A stretch of DNA of 40,743 nt from COE1 sp910588595 (GTDB lineage Bacteria > Bacillota > Clostridia > Lachnospirales > Lachnospiraceae). The stretch spans positions 1 to 40,743 of the forward strand of contig CARDBT010000036.1 in assembly GCA_948957135.1 (NCBI GenBank), in the 5' to 3' direction. The notes beneath the pieces were generated by a model. That model saw nothing but the letters and a program-made list of their open reading frames with translations. It did not search any database and was not told the DNA's origin. Shown here in pieces: positions 23,006 to 31,729 of the stretch. Numbering within the stretch: position 1 is the stretch's first letter; every line of letters starts with the position of its first letter. A program made the position numbers and the translations under genes.

Positions 23006-24820
23006 ATGACACATGTGTCAGAAAGTGACAATGATTATCTACAGATCGAACAGGATCTTCGCAAGCGCTACCGGAAAAATCTGTGGTGCAGATTTACCAA
23101 GGCGATAAGGGAGTACGATCTGGTGCAGGAGGGCGATCAGATCGCGGTCTGTATTTCCGGCGGTAAGGATTCGATGCTGATGGCAAAGCTTTTTCAGGAG
23201 CTCAAGCGGCACGACAAATTTGACTTTGATGTCAGATTTCTGGTCATGGATCCCGGGTACAAAGCAGAGAACAGACAGCTGATCGAACATAATGCAAAGC
23301 GCCTGAACATTCCGCTGACCATTTTTGAGTCCGATATCTTTGAATCAGTTTTTCATATAGAAAGTTCTCCCTGTTACCTGTGTGCCAGAATGCGGCGCGG
23401 ACACCTGTACAGCAAGGCAAGGGAACTAGGCTGCAACAAGATCGCACTCGGGCATCATTTTGATGATGTCATCGAGACGATCCTGATGGGAATGCTGTAT
23501 GGTGCGCAGGTGCAGACCATGATGCCCAAACTTCACAGCACGAATTTTGAGGGAATGGAACTGATCCGTCCGATGTACCTGATCCGGGAGGAGCACATCA
23601 AGGCGTGGCGGGATCACAATGACCTGCACTTTCTGCAGTGCGCGTGCAAGTTCACGGAGAACAGCGCTTTTCGCGGTGACTTGGAGAACACCTCAAAGCG
23701 CCGGGAAGTCAAGGAGCTGATCCGTCAGCTTGCACGAATCAACCCGTTTGTAGAAAATAATATTTTTAAAAGTGTTGAAAATGTGAATCTGAGTACTATA
23801 ATAGCATATAAGCAGGACGGCGTGCGGCATCATTTTCTTGATGGCTATCTGCCGTCAAAATCCGGCGGAATGCAGCATAACATATCACGGGAGACGGCGC
23901 CGCAGGAGGAGCGCGTGCAGGACAGCCTGATGTGCAGCACAGGCAATGCAGGAAACAAAGATACCGGGGATCATGGTACAGCCTGCATGACGGCACAGGG
24001 GAAAACACAGGAGGACAAGCTTGCGTACTTAAAGGAACATCTGCGGCAGCTTGGCAGTGTGGCAGTGGCTTTTTCGAGCGGTGTGGATTCGACGTTCCTG
24101 TTGAAGGTGGCGCATGAAGTGCTGGGGGAGAATGCGGCTGCGATCACTGCGAGATCATGTGTATTTCCGGACAGGGAGACTGCGGAGGCGGATGCATTCT
24201 GTGAGAAAGAGGGGATCGTGCAATACATCTATGAGGCGGATGAGCTTGCGGTCGAGGGATTTTCTGACAATCCGCCCAACCGCTGTTATCTGTGCAAGAA
24301 GGAGCTTTTGAAGGGGATCATGGGAATCGCGCAGGAGCGAGGATTTCGCTATGTGATAGAGGGCTCTAACATGGACGACACAGGCGATTACCGCCCTGGC
24401 TTGCAGGCGGTCGCGGAGCTGGGGGTCAAAAGTCCGCTCAGGGACGCAGGACTCTACAAGCAGGAGATCAGGGATCTGTCCCGAAGGTATGGTTTAAATA
24501 CATGGGATAAGCCGTCCTACGCCTGCCTTGCATCGCGTTTTGTGTACGGTGAGACGATCACGGAGGAGAAACTTTGCATGGTGGAGATGGCAGAGCAGCT
24601 TTTGATGGACAAGGGTTTTAGACAGGTGCGTGTGCGGATTCACGGCACGCTGGCGAGGATCGAGGTGCCTGTGTCAGATTTTGACCGCATCATGCAGGAG
24701 GATATCCGAGCGGAGGTCGCAGACAAGTTTCACGAGTACGGTTTCAGCTATGTGACTTTTGACCTGCAGGGGTATCAGATGGGTAGTATGAATAAAACAG
24801 CGCTTTTGGGCGTGAGATAG
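23006..24820 (+). CDS. TtcA-like tRNA thiolase fused to LarE-like sulfurtransferase
   Basis: 604 residues with two PP-loop ATPase units. Residues about 20-275 resemble TtcA, which makes 2-thiocytidine in tRNA: SGGKDS (51-56), CYLC (C123, C126) and a downstream C212/C214, the pattern for its [4Fe-4S] cluster. Residues about 335-600 resemble LarE: SSGVDS (357-362), NRCYLCKKELL (C427, C430) and ACLASRF (C507). LarE supplies sulfur for the nickel-pincer cofactor, and three-Cys versions hold an iron-sulfur cluster instead of sacrificing a Cys. A poorly conserved linker (about 285-335) joins them with no internal ribosome site at its Met codons, so this is a real fusion in this sequence. larA, larB and larC are not in the window, so a tRNA role for both halves is possible. 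Confidence 0.85.
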   Translation: MTHVSESDNDYLQIEQDLRKRYRKNLWCRFTKAIREYDLVQEGDQIAVCISGGKDSMLMAKLFQELKRHDKFDFDVRFLVMDPGYKAENRQLIEHNAKRLNIPLTIFESDIFESVFHIESSPCYLCARMRRGHLYSKARELGCNKIALGHHFDDVIETILMGMLYGAQVQTMMPKLHSTNFEGMELIRPMYLIREEHIKAWRDHNDLHFLQCACKFTENSAFRGDLENTSKRREVKELIRQLARINPFVENNIFKSVENVNLSTIIAYKQDGVRHHFLDGYLPSKSGGMQHNISRETAPQEERVQDSLMCSTGNAGNKDTGDHGTACMTAQGKTQEDKLAYLKEHLRQLGSVAVAFSSGVDSTFLLKVAHEVLGENAAAITARSCVFPDRETAEADAFCEKEGIVQYIYEADELAVEGFSDNPPNRCYLCKKELLKGIMGIAQERGFRYVIEGSNMDDTGDYRPGLQAVAELGVKSPLRDAGLYKQEIRDLSRRYGLNTWDKPSYACLASRFVYGETITEEKLCMVEMAEQLLMDKGFRQVRVRIHGTLARIEVPVSDFDRIMQEDIRAEVADKFHEYGFSYVTFDLQGYQMGSMNKTALLGVR

Positions 24821-24842
24821 CCGGGAAGGAGACAGGGACGCA

Positions 24843-25589
24843 ATGGAGGATCAGTTTTCTAGGACAGAACTTCTGGTGGGATCCGAGGGGATCGAGAGAT
24901 TAAAAAATTCCCGTGTTGCCGTGTTTGGGATTGGCGGCGTGGGCGGCTATGTGGTGGAGGCGCTCGCGCGGAGCGGCGTGGGGACGCTGGACCTGATCGA
25001 TAACGACAGGGTGTGTCTCACCAACCTGAACCGACAGATCATCGCGACACACAGCACGATCGGTGAATACAAGGTCGACGCGGCAGAGAAACGTGTCCAT
25101 GACATCAACCCGAAAGCAGTCGTCAATACATACAAAACTTTTTATCTGCCGGAGACAGCAGCGGAATTTCATTTTGATGCATATGATTATGTGGTGGATG
25201 CGATCGATACTGTGACTGGGAAGATCGAGCTGATCCTGCGGGCGGAGGAAACGCACACACCGATCATCAGCTCCATGGGAGCGGGAAACAAGACGGACCC
25301 CGCAGCTTTCAAAGTGGCGGACATTTACCAGACAAGCGTCTGCCCTCTGGCAAAGGTGATGCGCCGCGAGCTGAAAAAAAGAGGGATTTCAAAATTGAAA
25401 GTGGTCTATTCAGAGGAGGTTCCGATAGCGCTGCACAGTGATGAAGGGGACACTTCTTTGGAAAAAAGGCGCACGCCTGGAAGCATCGCGTTCGTGCCGT
25501 CGGTGGCGGGACTGATCATAGCAGGCCAGGTGGTCAATGATCTGTTGCGCAGCAGCGTGTCAACACAGCATCACACAGGAAGGAAATAG
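24843..25589 (+). CDS. tcdA: tRNA threonylcarbamoyladenosine dehydratase
   Basis: 248 residues of the E1/MoeB/ThiF superfamily. Motifs: FGIGGVGGYVVEALARSG (nucleotide binding), DNDRVCLTNLNRQ with the adenylation Arg, AIDTVTGKIELI, and MGAGNKTDP, a TcdA/CsdL hallmark. The enzyme uses ATP to convert t6A at position 37 of tRNAs to the cyclic ct6A. It starts 22 bases after the TtcA-LarE fusion, and the next gene begins six bases after its stop, so it sits in a tRNA-modification operon. Length is normal for the family. Confidence 0.9.
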   Translation: MEDQFSRTELLVGSEGIERLKNSRVAVFGIGGVGGYVVEALARSGVGTLDLIDNDRVCLTNLNRQIIATHSTIGEYKVDAAEKRVHDINPKAVVNTYKTFYLPETAAEFHFDAYDYVVDAIDTVTGKIELILRAEETHTPIISSMGAGNKTDPAAFKVADIYQTSVCPLAKVMRRELKKRGISKLKVVYSEEVPIALHSDEGDTSLEKRRTPGSIAFVPSVAGLIIAGQVVNDLLRSSVSTQHHTGRK

Positions 25590-25595
25590 GCAATT

Positions 25596-26282
25596 ATGGT
25601 ATATGAGAAGCTGCTAAACGAGATTTATGCGGTGGTTTCCTTAAAATATCTATGGCGTGGCTACAAGCCGTCTTTTGTCAAGAGCGAGTCGCCGGACTGG
25701 ATCAACGAGACGATGGATATGGGGCTGGAGGTCAGTCAGGCGCTGCTGCCCGACGACGGGCAGACCAAGAACTTTATCGAGCAGTATCTGGGCTGCCTGA
25801 AGGAAGAGCTTCCGCCTGCTGCGCTGGATCGATATGGAGAGCGCCTGAATTTTTATAATGGCAGGTTTTGGGCTGTCCTGCCTGATGATCCCGGGCATCA
25901 GGACTACCTGTACAAGGCAAAGTACAGGTTTGATAAGAAACTTGAGAAGCTCAACACCAGCTACCAGCAGAGACGGTATAATGGGCTTTATCTGTTTCTG
26001 CATCCCGGGGACGAGAACGATATCGACGTGAAACATCTTTACGGATATATGGAGGAGAAACAGAAAACCTGTGCGCAGTGTTTTGACTGGGTATTCCTCA
26101 ACTGCAGGAAGGTGATCTACGTCTGCAGCTATATAGAACACGGGGTAGAACCGATCGTGCTGCCGCAGAACGCCGCAGATTTTCTGAACACAGAATCAGA
26201 GTACCTGCGGTACTGTGGAACCTGGGAGAACGGTGTGTCCCTGGAGGAAGCCACAGATCTGTTCCGGCAGAACAGGGTGTGA
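25596..26282 (+). CDS. conserved-looking protein of unknown function
   Basis: 228 residues, soluble, no signal peptide or membrane segment, rich in aromatic residues (Tyr, Trp, Phe) and acidic overall. I do not recognise a family. Visible features are a Cys-x2-Cys (CAQCFDW) and further Cys in FLNCRKVIYVCSY, which might be structural or metal-binding, and an N-terminal helix-rich region. It begins six bases after tcdA and ends 30 bases before the DUF815 ATPase gene, so it is part of the operon. The close spacing and typical codon use support a real gene. A role with the ATPase or in tRNA/sulfur metabolism would be a guess. Confidence 0.7.
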   Translation: MVYEKLLNEIYAVVSLKYLWRGYKPSFVKSESPDWINETMDMGLEVSQALLPDDGQTKNFIEQYLGCLKEELPPAALDRYGERLNFYNGRFWAVLPDDPGHQDYLYKAKYRFDKKLEKLNTSYQQRRYNGLYLFLHPGDENDIDVKHLYGYMEEKQKTCAQCFDWVFLNCRKVIYVCSYIEHGVEPIVLPQNAADFLNTESEYLRYCGTWENGVSLEEATDLFRQNRV

Positions 26283-26312
26283 TCTTCAAAAAATGTTAAG
26301 GGAGGAAAACAA

Positions 26313-27626
26313 ATGTACCGTGAGATCGCAAAATTAATCATGTATGGTGATATGGACAAGGACTGCATCCTGTATCAGTTTGGGGAGATATTCCGCCGTT
26401 TTGACGAAAAGACAAGCTCTCAAACGCCGCTGATCAAGGATATCTACACACAGCTCAAGCGGCTTTTGATCGTCGCTACGGATTATGGATTTGACTGTAA
26501 TCTATGGCATAATTATCTTACTTTTTATCTGGTGACGAATGAAAATCCGTTCAGTATTACCTGTGAGAAGGTGGGCGCCAACGACGGTAGTGTCAACCAC
26601 TTTGCCAAGAATGATTTCAGGGTGTTCAAGAATCTGTTTGATTTTGATTTCTCTGAGATTGAGAGAGCGCTTGGCATAGACTGTTTTTCGCAGCTCTCTG
26701 ACTACAAGGCGATTGGCAAGAAAGAACTGATGTACAACAAAAATGTCAGCGAGAAAATCACTGCGCTGAGCGCCCAGCTTGAAAAGGCGGCGGATGAAAA
26801 TGAGTTTTTTGAGTGTGTGACATCATTTTACAAGGATTTTGGTGTGGGAATGTTCGGTCTGAACAAGGCGTTCCGCATCAAGGACAAGGCGGATGGGGAG
26901 ATAGAATTTCTTCCGATCAACAACATGGACAAAGTGATGCTCGATGACCTTGTCGGGTATGAGATACAGAAAAAGAAGCTTGTCGACAATACCAGGGCAT
27001 TTGTGGCAGGCAGAAAGGCGAACAATGTGCTGCTGTTTGGCGACAGCGGAACCGGTAAGTCTACCAGCGTCAAGGCGATCGTAAACGCCTTTTATCCGCA
27101 GGGACTTCGCATGATCGAGATCTACAAGCATCAGTTCAAGGATCTGTCTAATGTGATCGCGCATATCAAGAACCGGAATTATAAGTTTGTGATCTACATG
27201 GACGATCTGTCATTTGAGGAGTTTGAGATCGAGTACAAATTCCTCAAGGCGGTGATCGAGGGCGGTGTGGAGACGAAGCCGGATAATATACTGATCTACG
27301 CGACATCGAACCGCAGGCATCTCATCAAGGAGACCTGGAACGACAGAAGCGACGTGGAGGTCGACAATGGCATGCACCGCTCCGATACGATGGAGGAGAA
27401 GCTCTCGCTGGTAAATCGTTTTGGCGTCACGATCAACTACTCAAAACCTACGCAGAAGGAGTATTTTAATATCGTGCTCGAGCTCGCGCGCAGACAGGGG
27501 ATCGAGATGTCGGACGAGGAGCTCAGAGCCGAGGCGAACAAGTGGGAATTGAGTCATGGAGGTATCTCAGGGCGCACCGCACAACAGTTTGTCAATTATC
27601 TGGATGGACAGAACGGGGAGAAGTAG
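26313..27626 (+). CDS. DUF815-type AAA ATPase
   Basis: 437 residues. Walker A is GDSGTGKST (about residue 245), Walker B is FVIYMDDLSFEEFE, and sensor-like YATSNRRHL and a C-terminal ISGRTAQQF follow. The LSFEE and NRRHLIKE motifs mark the DUF815 family, widespread in bacteria and without a defined role. The N-terminal 200 residues are helical and unassigned. It has AGGGAGG upstream and ends the operon ttcA/larE-tcdA-unknown-ATPase. About 335 bp without a gene follow its stop, holding a palindromic element and the next promoter. Confidence 0.85.
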   Translation: MYREIAKLIMYGDMDKDCILYQFGEIFRRFDEKTSSQTPLIKDIYTQLKRLLIVATDYGFDCNLWHNYLTFYLVTNENPFSITCEKVGANDGSVNHFAKNDFRVFKNLFDFDFSEIERALGIDCFSQLSDYKAIGKKELMYNKNVSEKITALSAQLEKAADENEFFECVTSFYKDFGVGMFGLNKAFRIKDKADGEIEFLPINNMDKVMLDDLVGYEIQKKKLVDNTRAFVAGRKANNVLLFGDSGTGKSTSVKAIVNAFYPQGLRMIEIYKHQFKDLSNVIAHIKNRNYKFVIYMDDLSFEEFEIEYKFLKAVIEGGVETKPDNILIYATSNRRHLIKETWNDRSDVEVDNGMHRSDTMEEKLSLVNRFGVTINYSKPTQKEYFNIVLELARRQGIEMSDEELRAEANKWELSHGGISGRTAQQFVNYLDGQNGEK

Positions 27627-27693
27627 GCTTTATTGCAGGAAATGTGCATAAATAATTGCGCAATATGGCAGTGTTTTCCTGTCAAATATAGTA

Positions 27694-27853
27694 AGGAACT
27701 GTAGAAAAATAATTGACGCATCTTGACTTGTCTATTTCTCCGATTATGCATATCAAAAAGCCTCGCCGTAGCCCGCTACGCCTACGTTTTTTGCTATACA
27801 TCCTCGAAGAAATATCCTGCGCAAGTTGCATCGATTATTTCCCTACAGATCCT
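27694..27853. mobile_element. 160-bp palindromic element, MITE-like
   Basis: The ends are inverted copies: AGGAACTGTAG at the left (from 27694) and CTACAGATCCT at the right (to 27853). The terminal 32 bp match at 26 of 32 positions, and the match continues inward at lower identity (TATTTCT, ATG-ATA, CAAAAA blocks) to a central CGTAG-CCCG-CTACG. The whole unit could fold into one long hairpin. It has no coding capacity, consistent with a miniature inverted-repeat element mobilised in trans. A target duplication is not clear (flanks TA and AA). The reading frame through it, 27713-27910, is not a gene. Confidence 0.7.
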
Positions 27854-27881
27854 AAAGGTAACGCAAAATTAGAACAGGGCA

Positions 27882-27911
27882 TTGTAAAGTGCCGGGAAAA
27901 TGGGTTATAAT
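27882..27911 (+). promoter_or_regulatory. sigma-A-type promoter of the phosphate symporter gene
   Basis: TTGTAA (27882-27887), an 18-bp spacer and a perfect TATAAT (27906-27911), 50 bp before the start codon. It lies just right of the palindromic element, so the element may sit where it can influence this promoter. Confidence 0.7.
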
Positions 27912-27961
27912 CAAATACATGGATTTGATTACCATAAACTGATGAAGAAGGAAAAATAAAC

Positions 27962-29749
27962 ATGGGTATAACATCGATTTTATCGTTACTTAGCGGAGTG
28001 GCGCTTTTCCTGTTTGGTATGTCCCTTATGGGAGATGGACTGAAAAAGGCGGCAGGTGAAAAACTGGAGCTGATACTGTATAAGCTGACCAACACGCCGA
28101 TCAAGGGAGTGCTCTTGGGGACGGCGGTCACTGCGATCATACAGTCCTCGTCGGCGACGACAGTCATGGTCGTGGGTTTCGTCAACTCGGGCATGATGAA
28201 AGTAGCGCAGGCAATTGGTATCATCATGGGAGCAAACATCGGTACGAGTATCACCGGATGGATACTCTGTCTGTCTTACATAGAGGGCTCTAACGGGATC
28301 GCACAGCTTTTGTCCACCACTACGATCTCGGCAGTGGTCTCCATTATCGGTATTTTGTTCAAGATGATCTCCAAGAAGAGCACCTACAAAAATATCGGTG
28401 ACATCATGCTTGGATTTTCGATATTGATGTTCGGTATGCAGAGCATGAGCGGTGCGGTGTCCCCGCTGAAGGAAAATCCGCACTTTGTCAATACGCTCAC
28501 CATGTTTTCCAATCCGTTTATGGGTATCCTGGTCGGTATCGCGTTCACGGCAGTGCTCCAGAGCGCGTCCGCGTCGATCGGTATCCTGCAGGCGCTCTCC
28601 GTCACAGGGGCGATCTCGTTTGCATCTGCGTTTCCGATCACGCTCGGTATCGGTGTGGGTGCTGCGTGTCCGGTGCTGCTGTCATCGATCGGCACGAACA
28701 AAAACGGCAAGAGAACAGCGCTCATCTATCTGATGAATGACCTGTTTGGCATGATCTTCTGGGCGGTAGTGTTCTACTCGGTCAACGCGATCGTCCGGTT
28801 TGACTTTCTGGATATGACGATGAGTCCGATCGCGATCGCGATCTTAAATACGGTATTCCGAGTGGCTACAGTAATGATCCTGTTTCCGTTTATCAAGTGG
28901 ATCGAGAAGGTTGTGTTTACACTGGTCAAAGATACCGAGGAGGACAGGGAGGAACAGGCGGATTTCGATCTGCTGGAGGAGCGTTTTCTCAAATACCCGG
29001 CACTTGCGATCGGTCAGAGCCACACCGCTATGAACGGCATGGCAAAGAAGGCAAAGAAAAATATCGCGCGCGCCATGGGGCTCTTTGAAAATTACTCGGA
29101 AGAGCGGTACAACAAAGTGCAGGAAAAGGAAAATCTGATCGATAAATACGAGGACAAGCTGGGGACATATCTCATGCAGCTGACAGGACGCGATATGACG
29201 GAAAACCAGTCGAAACAGGTGTCCATATTCCTGCATACGATCAGCGATTTTGAGCGGCTCGGCGACCATGCGGTCAATCTGTCAAAATCGGCAAACGAGC
29301 TCTACGAAAAGAAGATATCTTTCTCGGACGAGGCTACGTATGAGCTGTCGGTTCTGGGGGCTGCAGTCAAGGAGGTTCTCGAAGTTACGGTGGATTCCTT
29401 TGCGCTCGATGACGTCGAACTGGCGATCAGGGTGGAACCTTTGCGGGAACTCATCAATATGCTCTGTGATGAGCTAAAGTCAAGGCACATCACACGTCTT
29501 CGCAATGGGAAATGCGAGTTGAAACAGGGGTTTGCCTTCAATAATATCCTGACGGATTTTGAGCGGATCGGTGCACACTGCTCCAACGTGGCGATCGCGC
29601 TGCTGGAGTCGGAGGCGGAGGACTTTGACACGCACGAGTACCAGAAGAGTATCCGCGAGATGAACAACCGTATGTACAGGGAGCTCTATGAGGCTTATGA
29701 GATGAAATATGATATCAACAAGTCCAAAAAGGCGAAAAAGGCGAAATAA
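27962..29749 (+). CDS. Na/Pi cotransporter family protein with PhoU-like domain
   Basis: 595 residues. The N-terminal half (about 1-310) has about nine membrane segments and two inverted-repeat signature loops, QSSSATTVMVVGFVNSG and QSASASIGILQAL, of Na+/phosphate symporters (NptA/PNaS family). The C-terminal 240 residues are soluble and helical, like PhoU (two repeats with ERLGDH and ERIGAH metal-binding segments), typical of the bacterial NptA-PhoU fusion. It likely imports phosphate, with the PhoU part as regulator. The start ATG is preceded by GAAGGAA. The cytidylyltransferase gene begins 51 bases after its stop. Confidence 0.92.
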   Translation: MGITSILSLLSGVALFLFGMSLMGDGLKKAAGEKLELILYKLTNTPIKGVLLGTAVTAIIQSSSATTVMVVGFVNSGMMKVAQAIGIIMGANIGTSITGWILCLSYIEGSNGIAQLLSTTTISAVVSIIGILFKMISKKSTYKNIGDIMLGFSILMFGMQSMSGAVSPLKENPHFVNTLTMFSNPFMGILVGIAFTAVLQSASASIGILQALSVTGAISFASAFPITLGIGVGAACPVLLSSIGTNKNGKRTALIYLMNDLFGMIFWAVVFYSVNAIVRFDFLDMTMSPIAIAILNTVFRVATVMILFPFIKWIEKVVFTLVKDTEEDREEQADFDLLEERFLKYPALAIGQSHTAMNGMAKKAKKNIARAMGLFENYSEERYNKVQEKENLIDKYEDKLGTYLMQLTGRDMTENQSKQVSIFLHTISDFERLGDHAVNLSKSANELYEKKISFSDEATYELSVLGAAVKEVLEVTVDSFALDDVELAIRVEPLRELINMLCDELKSRHITRLRNGKCELKQGFAFNNILTDFERIGAHCSNVAIALLESEAEDFDTHEYQKSIREMNNRMYRELYEAYEMKYDINKSKKAKKAK

Positions 29750-29800
29750 GAAAATGAATGCATGGTGAAGGAACTGTGTCTGAACTATGGAGGGGGACGT

Positions 29801-30517
29801 ATGACAGCTGCACTTATTTTGTCAGGAGGAAGCGGTGTCCGTCTGGGCGCAGACATTCCCAAACAGTACATCGAAGTCAATGACAGACCAGTCATTTCTT
29901 ACTGTATCGAGCGCTTGTCCTGCCACGAAGAGATCCATGCGATCCAGATCGTGGCAGCAAATGAGTGGCAGGAGGCGATCGGTGGCTGGCTCGAGATCTA
30001 TGATATCAATCGTAAATTCCGTGGTTTCTCTCTTCCGGGGGAGAATCGTCAGCTGTCCATCTGTCACGGGCTGGCGGATATCAGAGAGTACGCAGATGAT
30101 TCCGACATCGTTCTGATCCACGATGCGGCGAGACCGCTGCTCTCGGAGCGGATGATCACGGAATGTGTGAGAGCGATGGAAGGGCACGATGGTGTTATGC
30201 CGGTACTGCCCATGAAGGATACAGTGTACAGGAGTACAGACGGAAAGACTGTCAGCGAATTGCTGGAAAGAACGCAGATCTACGCAGGACAGGCGCCGGA
30301 AGCCTTTCGGATCGGACTGTACTATGAGGCGAATCAGCGGCTTTGTCCAGACAAGATCAGGCAGATCAACGGTTCGACAGAGCCCGCAGTCATGGCAGGT
30401 ATGGATGTAGCCATGATTCCCGGTGATGAGGGCAACATCAAGATCACGACCAAAAGCGATCTGGAGCGTTTCCGCAGGCTGGCGGCGGAGCAGGTAAGGA
30501 GTAGATGCGATCAATGA
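29801..30517 (+). CDS. IspD/TarI-family cytidylyltransferase
   Basis: 238 residues from the ATG at 29801, which has GGAGGGGG just upstream; a longer GTG/ATG extension to 29762 would contain that site. Motifs: LSGGSGVRLGADIPKQY (CTP-binding loop), HDAARPLLS, and YAGQAPEAF. The last resembles TarI (YQGQTPQ) more than IspD. IspD makes CDP-methylerythritol for isoprenoids; TarI makes CDP-ribitol for teichoic acids. It overlaps the next gene, a polyol-phosphate dehydrogenase, by 13 bases, the same logic as the TarI-TarJ pair, which favours a CDP-polyol product. A housekeeping IspD role remains possible; checking for a second ispD in the genome would decide. Confidence 0.82.
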   Translation: MTAALILSGGSGVRLGADIPKQYIEVNDRPVISYCIERLSCHEEIHAIQIVAANEWQEAIGGWLEIYDINRKFRGFSLPGENRQLSICHGLADIREYADDSDIVLIHDAARPLLSERMITECVRAMEGHDGVMPVLPMKDTVYRSTDGKTVSELLERTQIYAGQAPEAFRIGLYYEANQRLCPDKIRQINGSTEPAVMAGMDVAMIPGDEGNIKITTKSDLERFRRLAAEQVRSRCDQ

Positions 30518-31584
30518 AAGCATGGGTTTTGCGCGATATCAATGAGATATATTATGAGGAAGCGGACAGACCAGGACCGTCGGAGAACGAAGTGCTTGTC
30601 GCCGTAAAGGCGGCGGGTATCTGCGGTTCGGATATCCCGAGGATCTACAGGACCGGTGCGCATGTGCATCCGCTGATCCCTGGACATGAATTTTCGGGGC
30701 AGGTCATTCAGGTAGGAAAAAATGTAGATCAAAAATGGATGGATCAGCGTGTCGGTATCTTTCCGCTGATTCCCTGTAACAATTGTGCAGCGTGTCAAAA
30801 ACGGCACTATGAGCTGTGCCGTAGTTACAGCTATCTCGGATCGCGCAGGGACGGCGGTTTTGCGGAGTATGTCACAGTGCCTGCGTGGAATCTGATAAAG
30901 CTGCCGGACAACGTGTCATACAGACAGGCGGCGATGATGGAGCCGATGGCAGTGGCGGTTCATGCGATGCGAAACGCGCTTTTGGGTGATGCAGACCGGA
31001 ACAGGTCGATCGCGGTCTGTGGGTTTGGCACCATCGGAATTCTGCTTGCCATGTTTCTGACGGAAGCAGGATATTCTGATCTGTATGTGATCGGCAATAA
31101 AGATTTCCAGAAGGAGATGGCAGCAAAGCTTGGAATTGACAGAGCACATTTTTATGACGATCAGAATGGCGGTGCACGCGAATGGCTGATGGCACAGACA
31201 CAAGGTGCCGGCGTCGATGTTTTCTTTGAATGTGTGGGGAAAAATGAGACTGTCACAAGTGCGGTCATGGGAACGGCGCCGGGCGGGACGGTTCAGCTTG
31301 TCGGGAATCCGGTTTCGGATATGGTATTTGAGAAAAATGTCTACTGGAAGATCCTTCGCGACCAGCTGACAGTCATAGGCAGCTGGAATTCCTCGTTCAT
31401 GCATGATAAAAAGGACGACTGGAACTATGTGATCGACAGGTTCCAAAGCGGGAGGATCCACCCGGAACAGTGCATCACGCACAGCTTTTCACTGGACAGT
31501 CTGGAGCAGGGATTGCTGATCATGCGTGACAAGACACAGGAGTATGTCAAAGTGATGATGGAGATAACAGATCAGGAAGTGTGA
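30505..31584 (+). CDS. zinc-dependent polyol-phosphate dehydrogenase (GatD/TarJ-like)
   Basis: 359 residues of the medium-chain dehydrogenase family. Visible: GICGSD with catalytic zinc Cys, GHEFSG with zinc His/Glu, a structural zinc set CNNCAACQKRHYELC, GSRRDGGFAEYV, and the cofactor fold CGFGTIGIL. The pattern AGICGSDIPRI and VIGSW closely recalls galactitol-1-phosphate 5-dehydrogenase (GatD). It overlaps the upstream cytidylyltransferase by 13 bases, so it probably supplies the reduced pentitol or hexitol phosphate for activation as a CDP-polyol. ATG 30505 lies 3 bases after AAGGAG; ATG 30514, giving the family-like MKAWVL, is 12 bases away, so the start is uncertain by three codons. No other transport or PTS genes for galactitol are nearby. 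Confidence 0.85.
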   Translation: MRSMKAWVLRDINEIYYEEADRPGPSENEVLVAVKAAGICGSDIPRIYRTGAHVHPLIPGHEFSGQVIQVGKNVDQKWMDQRVGIFPLIPCNNCAACQKRHYELCRSYSYLGSRRDGGFAEYVTVPAWNLIKLPDNVSYRQAAMMEPMAVAVHAMRNALLGDADRNRSIAVCGFGTIGILLAMFLTEAGYSDLYVIGNKDFQKEMAAKLGIDRAHFYDDQNGGAREWLMAQTQGAGVDVFFECVGKNETVTSAVMGTAPGGTVQLVGNPVSDMVFEKNVYWKILRDQLTVIGSWNSSFMHDKKDDWNYVIDRFQSGRIHPEQCITHSFSLDSLEQGLLIMRDKTQEYVKVMMEITDQEV

Positions 31585-31625
31585 AACTTTTGTGCGACAA
31601 TGTTGTTAAGAACGTATATTCGAAA

Positions 31626-31678
31626 ATGTAGGTCAAAAAGCAGACACTGCATGCGGGGTCAGGGCTTTTGACCTACAT
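31626..31678. repeat. 13-bp perfect inverted repeat between dehydrogenase and integrase genes
   Basis: ATGTAGGTCAAAA (31626-31638) and TTTTGACCTACAT (31666-31678) flank 27 bases, which include a small GCAG-ACA-CTGC hairpin. No T-run follows, so it is a poor terminator. It lies 50 bases beyond the integrase stop and could be a recombinase binding site or a terminator-like stem for either converging gene. Confidence 0.6.
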
Positions 31679-31729
31679 GATCGGACGTATTGACAAACGC
31701 GTTCAGTGATTTCCTGCTGTATCTTATTC

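Noticed and set aside
27713..27910. 65-codon frame
   Set aside because: Runs through the palindromic element and overlaps the promoter; no ribosome site.
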